Below the pieces are notes generated by a model. It was not told the DNA's origin and did no database searches. It saw only the letters and a program-made list of their open reading frames with translations. DNA of 64,000 nt from Streptomyces sp. Je 1-369. GTDB taxonomy: Bacteria; Actinomycetota; Actinomycetes; Streptomycetales; Streptomycetaceae. The position numbers were made by a program, and so were the translations under genes. Positions 28,971-37,215 of the stretch are shown piece after piece; positions within the stretch are counted from its first letter, which is position 1, and the number at the start of each line of letters is the position of its first letter. The stretch covers positions 7,986,515 through 8,050,514 of the forward strand of contig NZ_CP101750.1 in the NCBI RefSeq assembly GCF_026810505.1, given 5' to 3'.

Positions 28971-31826
28971 TCACCGCATCTGCCGCCGCACCAGTTCGTG
29001 CAGCCGCCCGCCCGTGTCGGCCAACAGCTGTGCGGGCTGGCCCTGTTGGACGACGCGGCCCTCCGACATGACGACGACGCGGTCGGCGTCCATGACCGTG
29101 GAGAGGCGGTGGGCGATCACGACGCGGGTGGCGTTCAGGGCGCGGGTGCTGTCGATGACCGTGCGCTGCGTCTCGTTGTCCAGGGCGCTCGTCGCCTCGT
29201 CGAAGAAGAGGACGCGGGGGCGGCGGATCAGGGCCTGGGCGATCATCAGGCGCTGGCGCTGTCCTCCGGAAACCGCGCCGCCGCCCGAAAGCATCGTGTG
29301 CAGGCCCATCGGCATGCGCTTGATGTCCTCGGCGAGCCCCGCCATCGCCGCGGCCTCCCACGCCTCGTCCTGCGTGAACGACTCGGCGCCGCAGATGCAG
29401 TCGAGGATCGACCCGCTGAGGGGCTGGGCGTTCTGCAGGACGACACCGCACTGGCGGCGCACCGCCGACTGGTCGAGCGCCGCCAGGTCCTGTCCGTCGT
29501 ACAGCACACTGCCCGAGACCGGCTCGTCGAAGCCGATCAGCAGGCGCAGCAGCGTCGACTTGCCGCAGCCGCTCGGGCCGACGACGGCCACGAACTCGCC
29601 GGGCCGGATCGAAAGCGACACGTCGTCGAGGACGAGCGGGCCGTCGTCGGCGTAGCGGAAGGACAGACCGCGGGCCTCGATCGCGCCCTGGAGTTCGCCC
29701 GGCTGCGTACTGCCGGAGCGGACCTCCGGAGCCTCGTCGAGCACCGGCTTGATCTGCTCGAACATCGGCAGCACCGAAGCCGCCGAGATCAGCGCGCCGG
29801 TGAGCTGGGTGACGGATGTCAGGAGCATCGTCACGGCGGTGCTGAAGGTGAGGAACTCGCCCGCGGTCAGGCTGCCGCGTGCGGGGCCGGCGAGGAGCAC
29901 GAACATGACGAGTGTGCAGAGCGGCAGGTAGACCGCGTTGAGGACCGTCGTGACGTTCTTGATGCGCCCGGCCCGCTGTTGCAGTTCACGGCTGCGCGCG
30001 AACTCGCCCGCCCAGGCCGCGTACGCGAAGCTCTCCGCGCCCGCCACGCGGAGCTTGGGCAGGCCGCGCAGTGTCTGGAACGCCTGGTTGTTGAGTTTGT
30101 TGCCGAGCTCCACGAGCCGTCGCTGCCAGCGCAGTTCCCACAGGCCGAGGGTGAGGAACACGGTGGCGATGACGGCCAGCATGCCGAGCGCGGCCAGGGC
30201 GAGGGGGACGCTGTAGAAGAGCAACAGGACCAGGTTCATCGCGCCGACCGAACCGGCCTGGAGCGCGACGGGGCCGATGCCCGACAGGACCCGGCGGATG
30301 GCGCTGACGCCCATCGCCGCGCTCGCCAGCTCACCGGTGGACCGTGAAGCGAAGAAACGCGTGGGAAGCCGCAACAGCCGGTCCCAGACCGCCGGTTGCA
30401 GCGTGCTCTCCATCCGCCCCTCCATCCGCAGCACGGTGAGGTTCTGGAGCAGCAGGAACGCCGCCGAGACGATGCTGGTGACCATGACGGCCAGGGACAC
30501 CTGGACGATGAGGCTTTTCTCGGCGTTCGGCACGAACACACCGAGCACCTGCCCCGTCGCGACCGGCACCAGCGCCCCGATCGTCACGGTCACGAGACCG
30601 GCGAGCACGAGGTTGCGCACGTCGCCGCCGGTGCCGCGCAGGCTGAAGCGGAAGAGCCGCCCGAGCGTCAACGGCCGCTCGGGAAGCGGCGGGTAGAACA
30701 TCACGCCCTGCGGTTCGAACTCGTCGGCGTTGTCCGCGTCGACACGGGTGCGCCGTCCGGACGTCGGATGCACCGACTCATAGCCGCCGCGCCGCCACAG
30801 CAGCGCGACCGGCGCGCCGCTCGCGGCTCGGTGCCCCACGAGCGGGCCCGCGTTCTCTCGCCACCAGCGCCCGTCGAGACGGACGGCGCGGGTGCGGATC
30901 CGGGAGGCCACCGCGACCTGCTCCACGGGATCGACCCGGTCGCTCACCGCCCCGCCTCGCGCGGCGTCCGACAGCGTGATGCCCGCCGCCCGTGCGACGA
31001 GGCGGCAGGCGGCGTACGTCGCGTCATGACCGCCACCGGATGCGTTACGCCGTCCACCGCGCCGCCCCGAACGCCCGATGGAGGCGATCAGCGTCCGGTC
31101 CGCCTGCTCACGGACGCTCTCGCCCGCCTTGATGCCGGCCGCGGTGCGGTCCTCGTGGGCCCGCTCCAGGTGTTCGATCCAGCGGTCGAGCGTGGCCAGG
31201 AGCCGGTGCTGCTGGTTGACCATCCGCTGCCACATGGCGGCGTCGACCAGCAGATCGCCCGCGGCCTCCGCGCTGTAGGCGGCGCCGTACTGCACGCTGC
31301 CCGGCGCGACCGGCATCCACAGGATGTCGTCGTCCGCCACCACCTCGTCGCCCATGGTCCTGCCGTCGAGCGGCGCCTCGAACAGGACCCGGTGGCCGCG
31401 TCCGATGCCGAGCGCGAAGGCGTGCTCCAGGAGGCTCAGGGCCGCGTCCTGGGTGTCGTACTGGGTCGGGTACTGCTGCTCGTACGACCAGGTGTCGCCG
31501 TAGTCCGGGCGGTACAGCTCGCGCAGCGGGACGCGGCGCAGCTCGCAGCCCTGGAGGGGACGGCCGACGAGGGTGTGCTGGGGGCCCTCGACCGGGCCGA
31601 GGAGCAGCGTGCCCGGTTCGAGTCGGCCCAGGTAGTGCCAGTGGCCCTGCTGCGCGGCGTCGACGGCGAACAGGTCGAGGGCGCCGGCCACGACGAGCCA
31701 CAGCACCTGCGGTCCCTCGAGGTGCACACTGCGCAGGCCCGCGCAGTCGACCGGGGTGCCGAGTGTGCCGAAGGCGGCGGCGACCGCGTCGTGCGCATAC
31801 GCGTGCTGTTCCGGTACGGAGGTCAC
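28971..31826 (-). CDS. NHLM-type peptide-export ABC transporter (no peptidase)
   Basis: Membrane ABC exporter of 951 residues, the peptidase-lacking partner in NHLM-type bacteriocin export systems. Residues 1-380 are a large soluble N-terminal region with a cyclic-nucleotide-binding-like start. About 390-690 hold six helices. About 710-951 form the ATPase: Walker A VGPSGCGKST, signature VSGGQRQRLMIAQ, Walker B VLFFDEATSALD. It is the last gene of a four-gene leftward set: precursor, membrane-fusion protein, C39 exporter, this gene. The upstream exporter stop is one base away, implying coupling. Confidence 0.9.
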   Translation of the reverse strand: MTSVPEQHAYAHDAVAAAFGTLGTPVDCAGLRSVHLEGPQVLWLVVAGALDLFAVDAAQQGHWHYLGRLEPGTLLLGPVEGPQHTLVGRPLQGCELRRVPLRELYRPDYGDTWSYEQQYPTQYDTQDAALSLLEHAFALGIGRGHRVLFEAPLDGRTMGDEVVADDDILWMPVAPGSVQYGAAYSAEAAGDLLVDAAMWQRMVNQQHRLLATLDRWIEHLERAHEDRTAAGIKAGESVREQADRTLIASIGRSGRRGGRRNASGGGHDATYAACRLVARAAGITLSDAARGGAVSDRVDPVEQVAVASRIRTRAVRLDGRWWRENAGPLVGHRAASGAPVALLWRRGGYESVHPTSGRRTRVDADNADEFEPQGVMFYPPLPERPLTLGRLFRFSLRGTGGDVRNLVLAGLVTVTIGALVPVATGQVLGVFVPNAEKSLIVQVSLAVMVTSIVSAAFLLLQNLTVLRMEGRMESTLQPAVWDRLLRLPTRFFASRSTGELASAAMGVSAIRRVLSGIGPVALQAGSVGAMNLVLLLFYSVPLALAALGMLAVIATVFLTLGLWELRWQRRLVELGNKLNNQAFQTLRGLPKLRVAGAESFAYAAWAGEFARSRELQQRAGRIKNVTTVLNAVYLPLCTLVMFVLLAGPARGSLTAGEFLTFSTAVTMLLTSVTQLTGALISAASVLPMFEQIKPVLDEAPEVRSGSTQPGELQGAIEARGLSFRYADDGPLVLDDVSLSIRPGEFVAVVGPSGCGKSTLLRLLIGFDEPVSGSVLYDGQDLAALDQSAVRRQCGVVLQNAQPLSGSILDCICGAESFTQDEAWEAAAMAGLAEDIKRMPMGLHTMLSGGGAVSGGQRQRLMIAQALIRRPRVLFFDEATSALDNETQRTVIDSTRALNATRVVIAHRLSTVMDADRVVVMSEGRVVQQGQPAQLLADTGGRLHELVRRQMR

Positions 31827-31827
31827 C

Positions 31828-34110
31828 TCAGTGCTCCTTGACCAGGTCGGCGTAGGGGCCGCCGACGGCGACGAGATGTTCGTGGCGGCCCCGCTCCACG
31901 ACCTGCCCGTGGTCGAGGACGACGATCTCGTCGCTGTCGCGCACGGTGCTCAGACGGTGCGCGATGACGACGCAGGCGCAGCCGCGGCGGCGCAGGTTGT
32001 CGATGATGACCTGCTCGGTCTCGGCGTCCAGCGCGCTGGTCACCTCGTCGAGGACGAGGATGCTGGGGCGGCGGACCAGGGCCCGTGCGATCTCCAGGCG
32101 CTGACGCTGCCCGCCGGAGAAGTTGCGGCCGTCCTGCTCCACGCGGCCGTGGATGCCGCCGGGCCTGCGGGCCACCACCTCGTACAGACAGGCGTCCCGC
32201 AAGGCGGCCACCACCGCGTCGTCGGGAAGCGAGGGGTCCCACAGGGCGATGTTGTCGCGGACCGTGCCCTCGAAGAGGAAGACGTCCTGGTCCACGAAGG
32301 ACACGGACGCGGACAGCGCGCCGCGCGGGATGTCCTCCAGGCGCTGCCCGTCGATGCGGATCGTGCCCTCCCACGGGCTGTAGAGACCCGATATCAGCCG
32401 GGAGACCGTCGACTTTCCGCTGCCGGAACCGCCGACGAGCGCCACCTGCTGCCCCGGCCCGACCGTCAGCGAGAAGCCGGTCAGGAGCGGCTTGTCGAGG
32501 GGGCTGTAGCCGAAGGTGATGTTCTCCAGGGAGACGTGTCCCTTCAGGCGGCGGGTGCTGGCGGCGGGCTCGGGGCGCGAGTAGAGCGTGTCGACGGGGA
32601 AGTTCTCGACGTCCTTGAGACGGGCGACGTCGGCGGCGAAGTCCTGGATGCGGCCCGCGACGCCGTTGAGGCGGGTGATCGGCGCGGTGAACCGCGTGAC
32701 GAGGGCCTGGAAGGCGACGAGCAGCCCGATCGACAGTTGCCCCTCGACGGCGCGCAGACCGCCGATCCACAGGATCAGCGCGCTGTTGAGGGTCGCCAGG
32801 GTCGGCGCGACGACACCGAGCCACGCGCTCGGCACACCGAGGCGCTGCTGCTCCTCCAGTGTGGTGGCGTGCTGGCCCGCCCACTTCCGGAAGTAGCCGT
32901 TCTCGCCGCCGGTGGCTTTCATCGTCTCGATCAACTGCAGGCCGGTGTACGAGGTGTTGGTGAGCTTGGCGCTGTCCGCGCGCAGCTTCTGCGTACCGGT
33001 GGCGCGCAGCCGGATGACGACGCGCATCGCCACGATGTTCAGCAGGGCGATGCCGACACCGACGAGGGTGAGCTGTGGATCGTACGTCCACAGCAGGGCC
33101 GCGTAGAGAAGGACGACGATGCCGTCGACCCCGGCGGCCGTGAGGTCGCGGGCCAGGGTCTCGGCGACCGCGTCGTTGGACGCGAGGCGCTGCACCAGGT
33201 CGGCGGGGGAGCGCTGGGCGTAGAACGTGACGGGCAGCCGCAGCAGGTGGCGGAAGAAGCGGGCGCTGCCGAGGGTCGAGGAGATGATGCGGCCGCGCAG
33301 CAGGTTCGCCTGTTGCAGCCAGGTCAGCACCACGGTGAGCGCCACCATCGCACCCATCGACGCGAACAGCGCGCCGAGCAACGAGGTCTGATGGCCGATC
33401 AGGAACAGATCGATGTACGTCCGGCTGAGCGCGGGCAGCGCGGCGCCGACCGCGACCAGCAGCAGGCTGGCGAGGAGCGCGGCGAGCATCGTGCCAGTGG
33501 TGCCGCGCAGCCGTGCGGGCAGCGCCTTCATGACGCCGGGCCTGCGGCCTCCCGGCCGGAAGTCGGCGCCGGGTTCGAGGACGAGGACGACACCGGTGAA
33601 GCTGGTGTCGAAGTCCTCCGACGGCACGAAGCGGCGGCCCTTGTCCGGGTCGTTGATGTACACGCCGCGGCGCCCGAGGCGGCGCCCCATGCCGTCGTAC
33701 ACGACGTAGTGGTTGAACTCCCAGAAGAGGATCGCGGGCGCCTTCACCTCGGCGAGCGCGGCCGGCTCCATCTGCATGCCCTTGGCCGTCAGGCCGTAAC
33801 CGCGCGCCGCCTTGAGGACGTTGCTGGCCCGTGAGCCGTCGCGGGAGACGCCGCACGCGATGCGCAGCTCCTCCAGGGGCACGTGCCGTCCGTGGTGGGC
33901 GAGGACCATGGCGAGGGCGGCGGCGCCGCACTCCACGGCTTCCATCTGCAGGACGGTGGGGGTACGGACGGTCTTCGGCCGTCGGCCCTTCGACGCGGGG
34001 CGCGGTGCGGCGCGGCGGCGGCGCGGCGGCTCCTCGGGGCGGTGCCTGCGGCGGCCGCCGGGGGGCGGCAGCTGCTGCTGGTGGGCGGGGGAGGGGTGGG
34101 GAGCGGTCAC
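31828..34110 (-). CDS. NHLM-type peptide-export ABC transporter with C39 leader peptidase
   Basis: Exporter of 760 residues that should both cut the leader from a double-glycine precursor and export the product. The N-terminal C39 peptidase carries Cys61 in QMEAVECGAAALAMVLAHHG, His134 in FNHYVVYDG and Asp154 in INDPDKG, a complete catalytic triad. Six helices follow (about 200-480), then the ATPase: GGSGSGKST, SGGQRQRLEIARAL, ILVLDEVTSALD. I start at the GTG at 34110, which overlaps the stop of the membrane-fusion gene (GTGA); a longer frame is open but unsupported. A Pro/Arg-rich tail of about 45 residues precedes the peptidase. Confidence 0.93.
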   Translation of the reverse strand: MTAPHPSPAHQQQLPPPGGRRRHRPEEPPRRRRAAPRPASKGRRPKTVRTPTVLQMEAVECGAAALAMVLAHHGRHVPLEELRIACGVSRDGSRASNVLKAARGYGLTAKGMQMEPAALAEVKAPAILFWEFNHYVVYDGMGRRLGRRGVYINDPDKGRRFVPSEDFDTSFTGVVLVLEPGADFRPGGRRPGVMKALPARLRGTTGTMLAALLASLLLVAVGAALPALSRTYIDLFLIGHQTSLLGALFASMGAMVALTVVLTWLQQANLLRGRIISSTLGSARFFRHLLRLPVTFYAQRSPADLVQRLASNDAVAETLARDLTAAGVDGIVVLLYAALLWTYDPQLTLVGVGIALLNIVAMRVVIRLRATGTQKLRADSAKLTNTSYTGLQLIETMKATGGENGYFRKWAGQHATTLEEQQRLGVPSAWLGVVAPTLATLNSALILWIGGLRAVEGQLSIGLLVAFQALVTRFTAPITRLNGVAGRIQDFAADVARLKDVENFPVDTLYSRPEPAASTRRLKGHVSLENITFGYSPLDKPLLTGFSLTVGPGQQVALVGGSGSGKSTVSRLISGLYSPWEGTIRIDGQRLEDIPRGALSASVSFVDQDVFLFEGTVRDNIALWDPSLPDDAVVAALRDACLYEVVARRPGGIHGRVEQDGRNFSGGQRQRLEIARALVRRPSILVLDEVTSALDAETEQVIIDNLRRRGCACVVIAHRLSTVRDSDEIVVLDHGQVVERGRHEHLVAVGGPYADLVKEH

Positions 34111-34913
34111 GGAAGCAGCCAATCGATCGGGCGCTGCTCGGCGAGGTGGAAGGCGCCGGTGGCCGGGGTCATGGAGTCGAGCGCGAAGGGCGGCCCGTCC
34201 GCGGTGGACCACGCGTAGCCGGACTTGGTCGCAGAGGAGGGGTCGAGCCGGACGAGGACGGCCACGGGAGGCCCGTCCTTCGTGAACTGCCCGGCCAGGT
34301 CGCGGTCGCCGAGGAAGCCGGTGATCTTCTGGCGGCTCTGCGCGGCCCGGCCGACCGCTTCCACTCGGCCGCGCAGCGTCCCGTACCGCTCCGTGGGCAC
34401 GGACTGGACGGTGAGGTCGACCGGGGCGCCGACGGGAACGGTGGCCGCGCTGTCGGCGGGTACGTAGAACATCGCGGTCAGCGGGGCGTCGGTGCCCGCC
34501 ACGCGTTCCAGGGTCGCCACGTCGGCGCCGGTGGTGACGACGGTGCCGATCCTGGCGACGAGTGCCGTCACGCGGCCCGCGGCGATCGCGCGCACGACCT
34601 TGTCGCCCCGCTCGGTGCGGACCTCGAGTACGGGGGCGCCCGCGGCGAGGCGCTTGCCCTCCTCGGCCAGGACGCGGGTCACCTGACCGGTGACGGGGCT
34701 CTGCAGGACGTAACTGCCCTGGCCGTGGGTGAGGATGCCCGGTGCGCGGAGCGTCGAGGAGAGGGAGCCGGTGACGGCCCAGACGCCCGACGCGGCCATG
34801 ACGACGAGGGTGACGGCGAGGACGAGGAGGCCCTGGGGGCGGGCGTAGCGCACCGGCAGGTCGAGTTCCTCGGGCGACTGCAGTTTGGACAGGGCCTGTT
34901 GGCGGAACTGCAC
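34107..34913 (-). CDS. HlyD-like membrane-fusion protein of the peptide exporter
   Basis: A 268-residue protein with one N-terminal membrane helix (about 29-50) after a cytoplasmic start (MQFRQQALSKLQSPEELDLP, typical of NHLM secretion proteins). Beta-barrel and lipoyl-like segments follow (GSYVLQSPVTGQVTRVLAEE). It links the ABC exporters to the outside of the membrane. It is coupled to the C39 exporter by overlap and lies behind the precursor gene, from which a hairpin separates it. Confidence 0.88.
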   Translation of the reverse strand: MQFRQQALSKLQSPEELDLPVRYARPQGLLVLAVTLVVMAASGVWAVTGSLSSTLRAPGILTHGQGSYVLQSPVTGQVTRVLAEEGKRLAAGAPVLEVRTERGDKVVRAIAAGRVTALVARIGTVVTTGADVATLERVAGTDAPLTAMFYVPADSAATVPVGAPVDLTVQSVPTERYGTLRGRVEAVGRAAQSRQKITGFLGDRDLAGQFTKDGPPVAVLVRLDPSSATKSGYAWSTADGPPFALDSMTPATGAFHLAEQRPIDWLLP

Positions 34914-34961
34914 GGAACGTTTCCCTTACTGTGCCTTGGCCATCGCGCCGATGCGTCCGAG

Positions 34962-34990
34962 AGCCCCGGAACCTGAGGTTCCGGGGCTCC
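34962..34990 (-). terminator. hairpin between precursor and export genes
   Basis: A perfect 13-bp stem with a TGA triloop (34962-34974 with 34978-34990) lies 32 bp after the precursor stop and 49 bp before the membrane-fusion start. There is no T-run. It probably reduces read-through so that precursor exceeds transporter. Confidence 0.75.
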
Positions 34991-35021
34991 CGCAGCACGG
35001 CGTGTCTATGAGCGGAAAGGC

Positions 35022-35249
35022 TCAGAGACCGGCGGTCAGGCCGTCGGCCAGGCCGGTGACGGCGCCGGTGTTCAGGCCGGTGGCACCCTCGACCGTGCCG
35101 ACGACGCCGCCGACGACGCCCGAGACGGGGGCGATGGAGTCAACGGTGCTGGTGACGTTGGACGCGACACCGGCGACGAGGCCACCGGAGACGTTGTCGA
35201 GGTCGGCGTCGGAAATCTCGAGGGTCTCGACCTGGGGGACGTTGTTCAT
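35022..35249 (-). CDS. double-glycine bacteriocin-like precursor peptide
   Basis: A 75-residue precursor. Residues 1-23 are a classic acidic double-glycine leader (VETLEISDADLDNVSGG), the substrate type of the C39 peptidase encoded two genes on. The predicted 52-residue core has no Cys, Lys, Arg, His, Trp, Tyr or Phe. It is made of Gly, Val, Thr, Ala, Leu and Ser with two Asp and one Glu, and its end shows G-x3-G spacing at residues 62, 66, 70 and 74, plus 47, 51 and 55. I start at the ATG at 35249 (GAAGGG, 11 bases upstream), because the longer open frame adds unrelated sequence. No lanthionine synthetase, cyclodehydratase or radical SAM enzyme is nearby. Confidence 0.85.
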   Translation of the reverse strand: MNNVPQVETLEISDADLDNVSGGLVAGVASNVTSTVDSIAPVSGVVGGVVGTVEGATGLNTGAVTGLADGLTAGL

Positions 35250-35778
35250 GATGTGAGCTGCCCTTCTCAATGAATGTGCATAGGTTTTACCCACGCCGTG
35301 GAACCTGGGGATTCGAATTCCGCGGCGAGCCAGGATCAAAGCACGTTCGCAGCTCGTACATCCAATCGACGGAACGGCGGCCGAGCGCGGTTGTGGCGGC
35401 GTATCACCGCTGCGTGCAGGCGGGTTCACCGCGTCGCGGCAGCTCCTTCACAAGATTCACAGACGGGAATCAAGGATGCGGAGCGACTCCTTCCAACAAA
35501 TCGGACACTTTCCCGCGGAGGTGCGGCTCGTGTGGCCGATGCATGGAAATTCACGGGGGGTCGGGCCCGAATTCCGTGACTGGCGTGCGATTTCGATGTG
35601 CAGGTTATTTGAAGGCGTGCTCAATCGTGACCGAAGGGGACACCGAGGGGCAGGACCGGCCTTAACGCACCGTTAACTCAGCGTAGCTTGATCGTACTTG
35701 ACCGTAGTCGACCGGAAGGGTTGACTTCTCGTTCGTCATCCCCCGCATCGTCTTCGTCCTCGACGCGAGAGCGAGTCC
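35250..35778. other. divergent promoter region without genes
   Basis: About 530 bp between the precursor gene and the acyltransferase gene. It is somewhat less GC-rich than its surroundings and contains no supported coding frame. A palindrome near the right end is listed separately. Confidence 0.5.
35662..35676. promoter_or_regulatory. TTAACG-CAC-CGTTAA palindrome
   Basis: Perfect 6-bp arms around a 3-base centre, about 103 bp before the acyltransferase start. Likely operator; the regulator is not identified. Confidence 0.45.
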
Positions 35779-37149
35779 GTGACTTCTACGTCTGCTCAGA
35801 GCTCCGACCTGCTCGTCCCTCTCGACCTGGCCTTCTGGAACATCGAGACCTCCGAACACCCCATGCATCTGGGCGCCCTCGGGGTCTTCGAGGCCGACGG
35901 ACCCGATGCCGCGGACCGCGCCGCGGGGCTGCTCGCGACCCGCGCGGCGACCGTGCCGGGACTGCGCATGCGGATACGTTCCGTCTGGCTGCCCGTCGGC
36001 GGCGCCATGCGCGTACCGATGCCCGCCTTCGACCCCCTGGAGCACATACGGCTCGCCGCCCCCGTGGCGGACTTCCACGCCGCGGCAGGCGAGTTGATGC
36101 AGCGTCCGGTGGCGCGCGACCGGCCGCCGTGGGAGGCGCACGTCCTGCCGGGCGCCGACGGCACGTCCTTCGCGGTCCTCTTCAAGTTCCACCACGCGCT
36201 CGCCGACGGCCTGCGCGCCCTCACGCTCGGCGCCGCCCTCCTCGACCCCGTCGACCTGCCCGCGTCCCGGCCGCGCCCCCCGGCCCCCGCCACCTCCCCC
36301 TGGTCGGCCCTCGACCCCCGCACCCTCCCCGGCCGCGTCCGCGGCACCGTCGCGGAAGTGGGCCAGGCCCTCGGCATCGGCACCTCCGTGGCCCGCGCCG
36401 CACTCGACGTACGCTCCTGCGCCGCGCTCTCCGCGGCCGCCACCGGCACCCGCCGCACCGCAGGAGTCGTCCTCGACCTGGACGACGTGCACCAGGTCCG
36501 CAAGGCAGTGGGCGGCACTGTCAACGACGTCTTGATCGCCGTCGTCGCCGGTGCCCTGCGCCGCTGGCTCGACGAGCGCGGCGACTGCAGCGAGGGAGTC
36601 GAACCACGCGCCCTCATCCCGGTCTCCCGCCGCCGCCCCCGCACCGCGCAGCCCCCGGGCAACCGCCTCTCCGGCTACCTGGTCCGCCTCCCCGTCGGCT
36701 GCGAGGACCCGCTCGACAGGCTGCGCGGGGTACGTACCGCCATGGACCGCAACAAGGACACCGGCCCCGAGCGGGGCGCCGGAGCCGTGGCGCTCCTCGC
36801 CGAGCACGTGCCCTCGCTCGGGCACCGGATCGGCGGCCCCGTCGTCGCCCAGGCCGCCCGGCTGCTCTTCGACATCCTCGTCACCAGCGTTCCGCTGCCC
36901 GGCGTGGGACTGCGGCTCGGCGGCTGCCGCCTCACCGAGGTCTATCCGTTCGCGCCCCTCGCCCGGGGCCAGTCCCTCGCCGTCGCCGTCTCCACCTACC
37001 GGGGGCGCGTGCACTACGGGCTGGTCGCGGACGCCGCCGCCGTACCCGACCTGGAGCTCCTCGCGCAGAGCCTGCGGGACGAGCTCGCGGGACTCGTGGC
37101 GGTCTGTGCGCGGGAAGCGGGTTTGGTTCCCGGGCCCACCGCTACGTAA
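35779..37149 (+). CDS. wax ester synthase / diacylglycerol acyltransferase (WS/DGAT) family
   Basis: Acyl-CoA-dependent acyltransferase of 456 residues that forms triacylglycerol or wax esters at the membrane or lipid-droplet surface. The catalytic motif HHALADG (His of the HHxxxDG family motif, near residue 137) and the second family motif GGTVNDVLIAVVAGALRRWL are both present. The N-terminal PLDLAFWNIETSEHPMHLG is typical. The GTG at 35779 is the start. The SDR gene follows 66 bp later on the same strand; joint function is possible but not shown. Confidence 0.92.
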   Translation: MTSTSAQSSDLLVPLDLAFWNIETSEHPMHLGALGVFEADGPDAADRAAGLLATRAATVPGLRMRIRSVWLPVGGAMRVPMPAFDPLEHIRLAAPVADFHAAAGELMQRPVARDRPPWEAHVLPGADGTSFAVLFKFHHALADGLRALTLGAALLDPVDLPASRPRPPAPATSPWSALDPRTLPGRVRGTVAEVGQALGIGTSVARAALDVRSCAALSAAATGTRRTAGVVLDLDDVHQVRKAVGGTVNDVLIAVVAGALRRWLDERGDCSEGVEPRALIPVSRRRPRTAQPPGNRLSGYLVRLPVGCEDPLDRLRGVRTAMDRNKDTGPERGAGAVALLAEHVPSLGHRIGGPVVAQAARLLFDILVTSVPLPGVGLRLGGCRLTEVYPFAPLARGQSLAVAVSTYRGRVHYGLVADAAAVPDLELLAQSLRDELAGLVAVCAREAGLVPGPTAT

Positions 37150-37215
37150 ACTTCCGCTTTTGGAGTTCCGCGGACGACCGGACGCACCGTGGCACGGACA
37201 ACGAGGGCAGCGGCG

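Noticed and set aside
35270..35676. Rightward frames between the precursor and acyltransferase genes
   Set aside because: Short, low-similarity sequences without start signals in an AT-richer promoter region.
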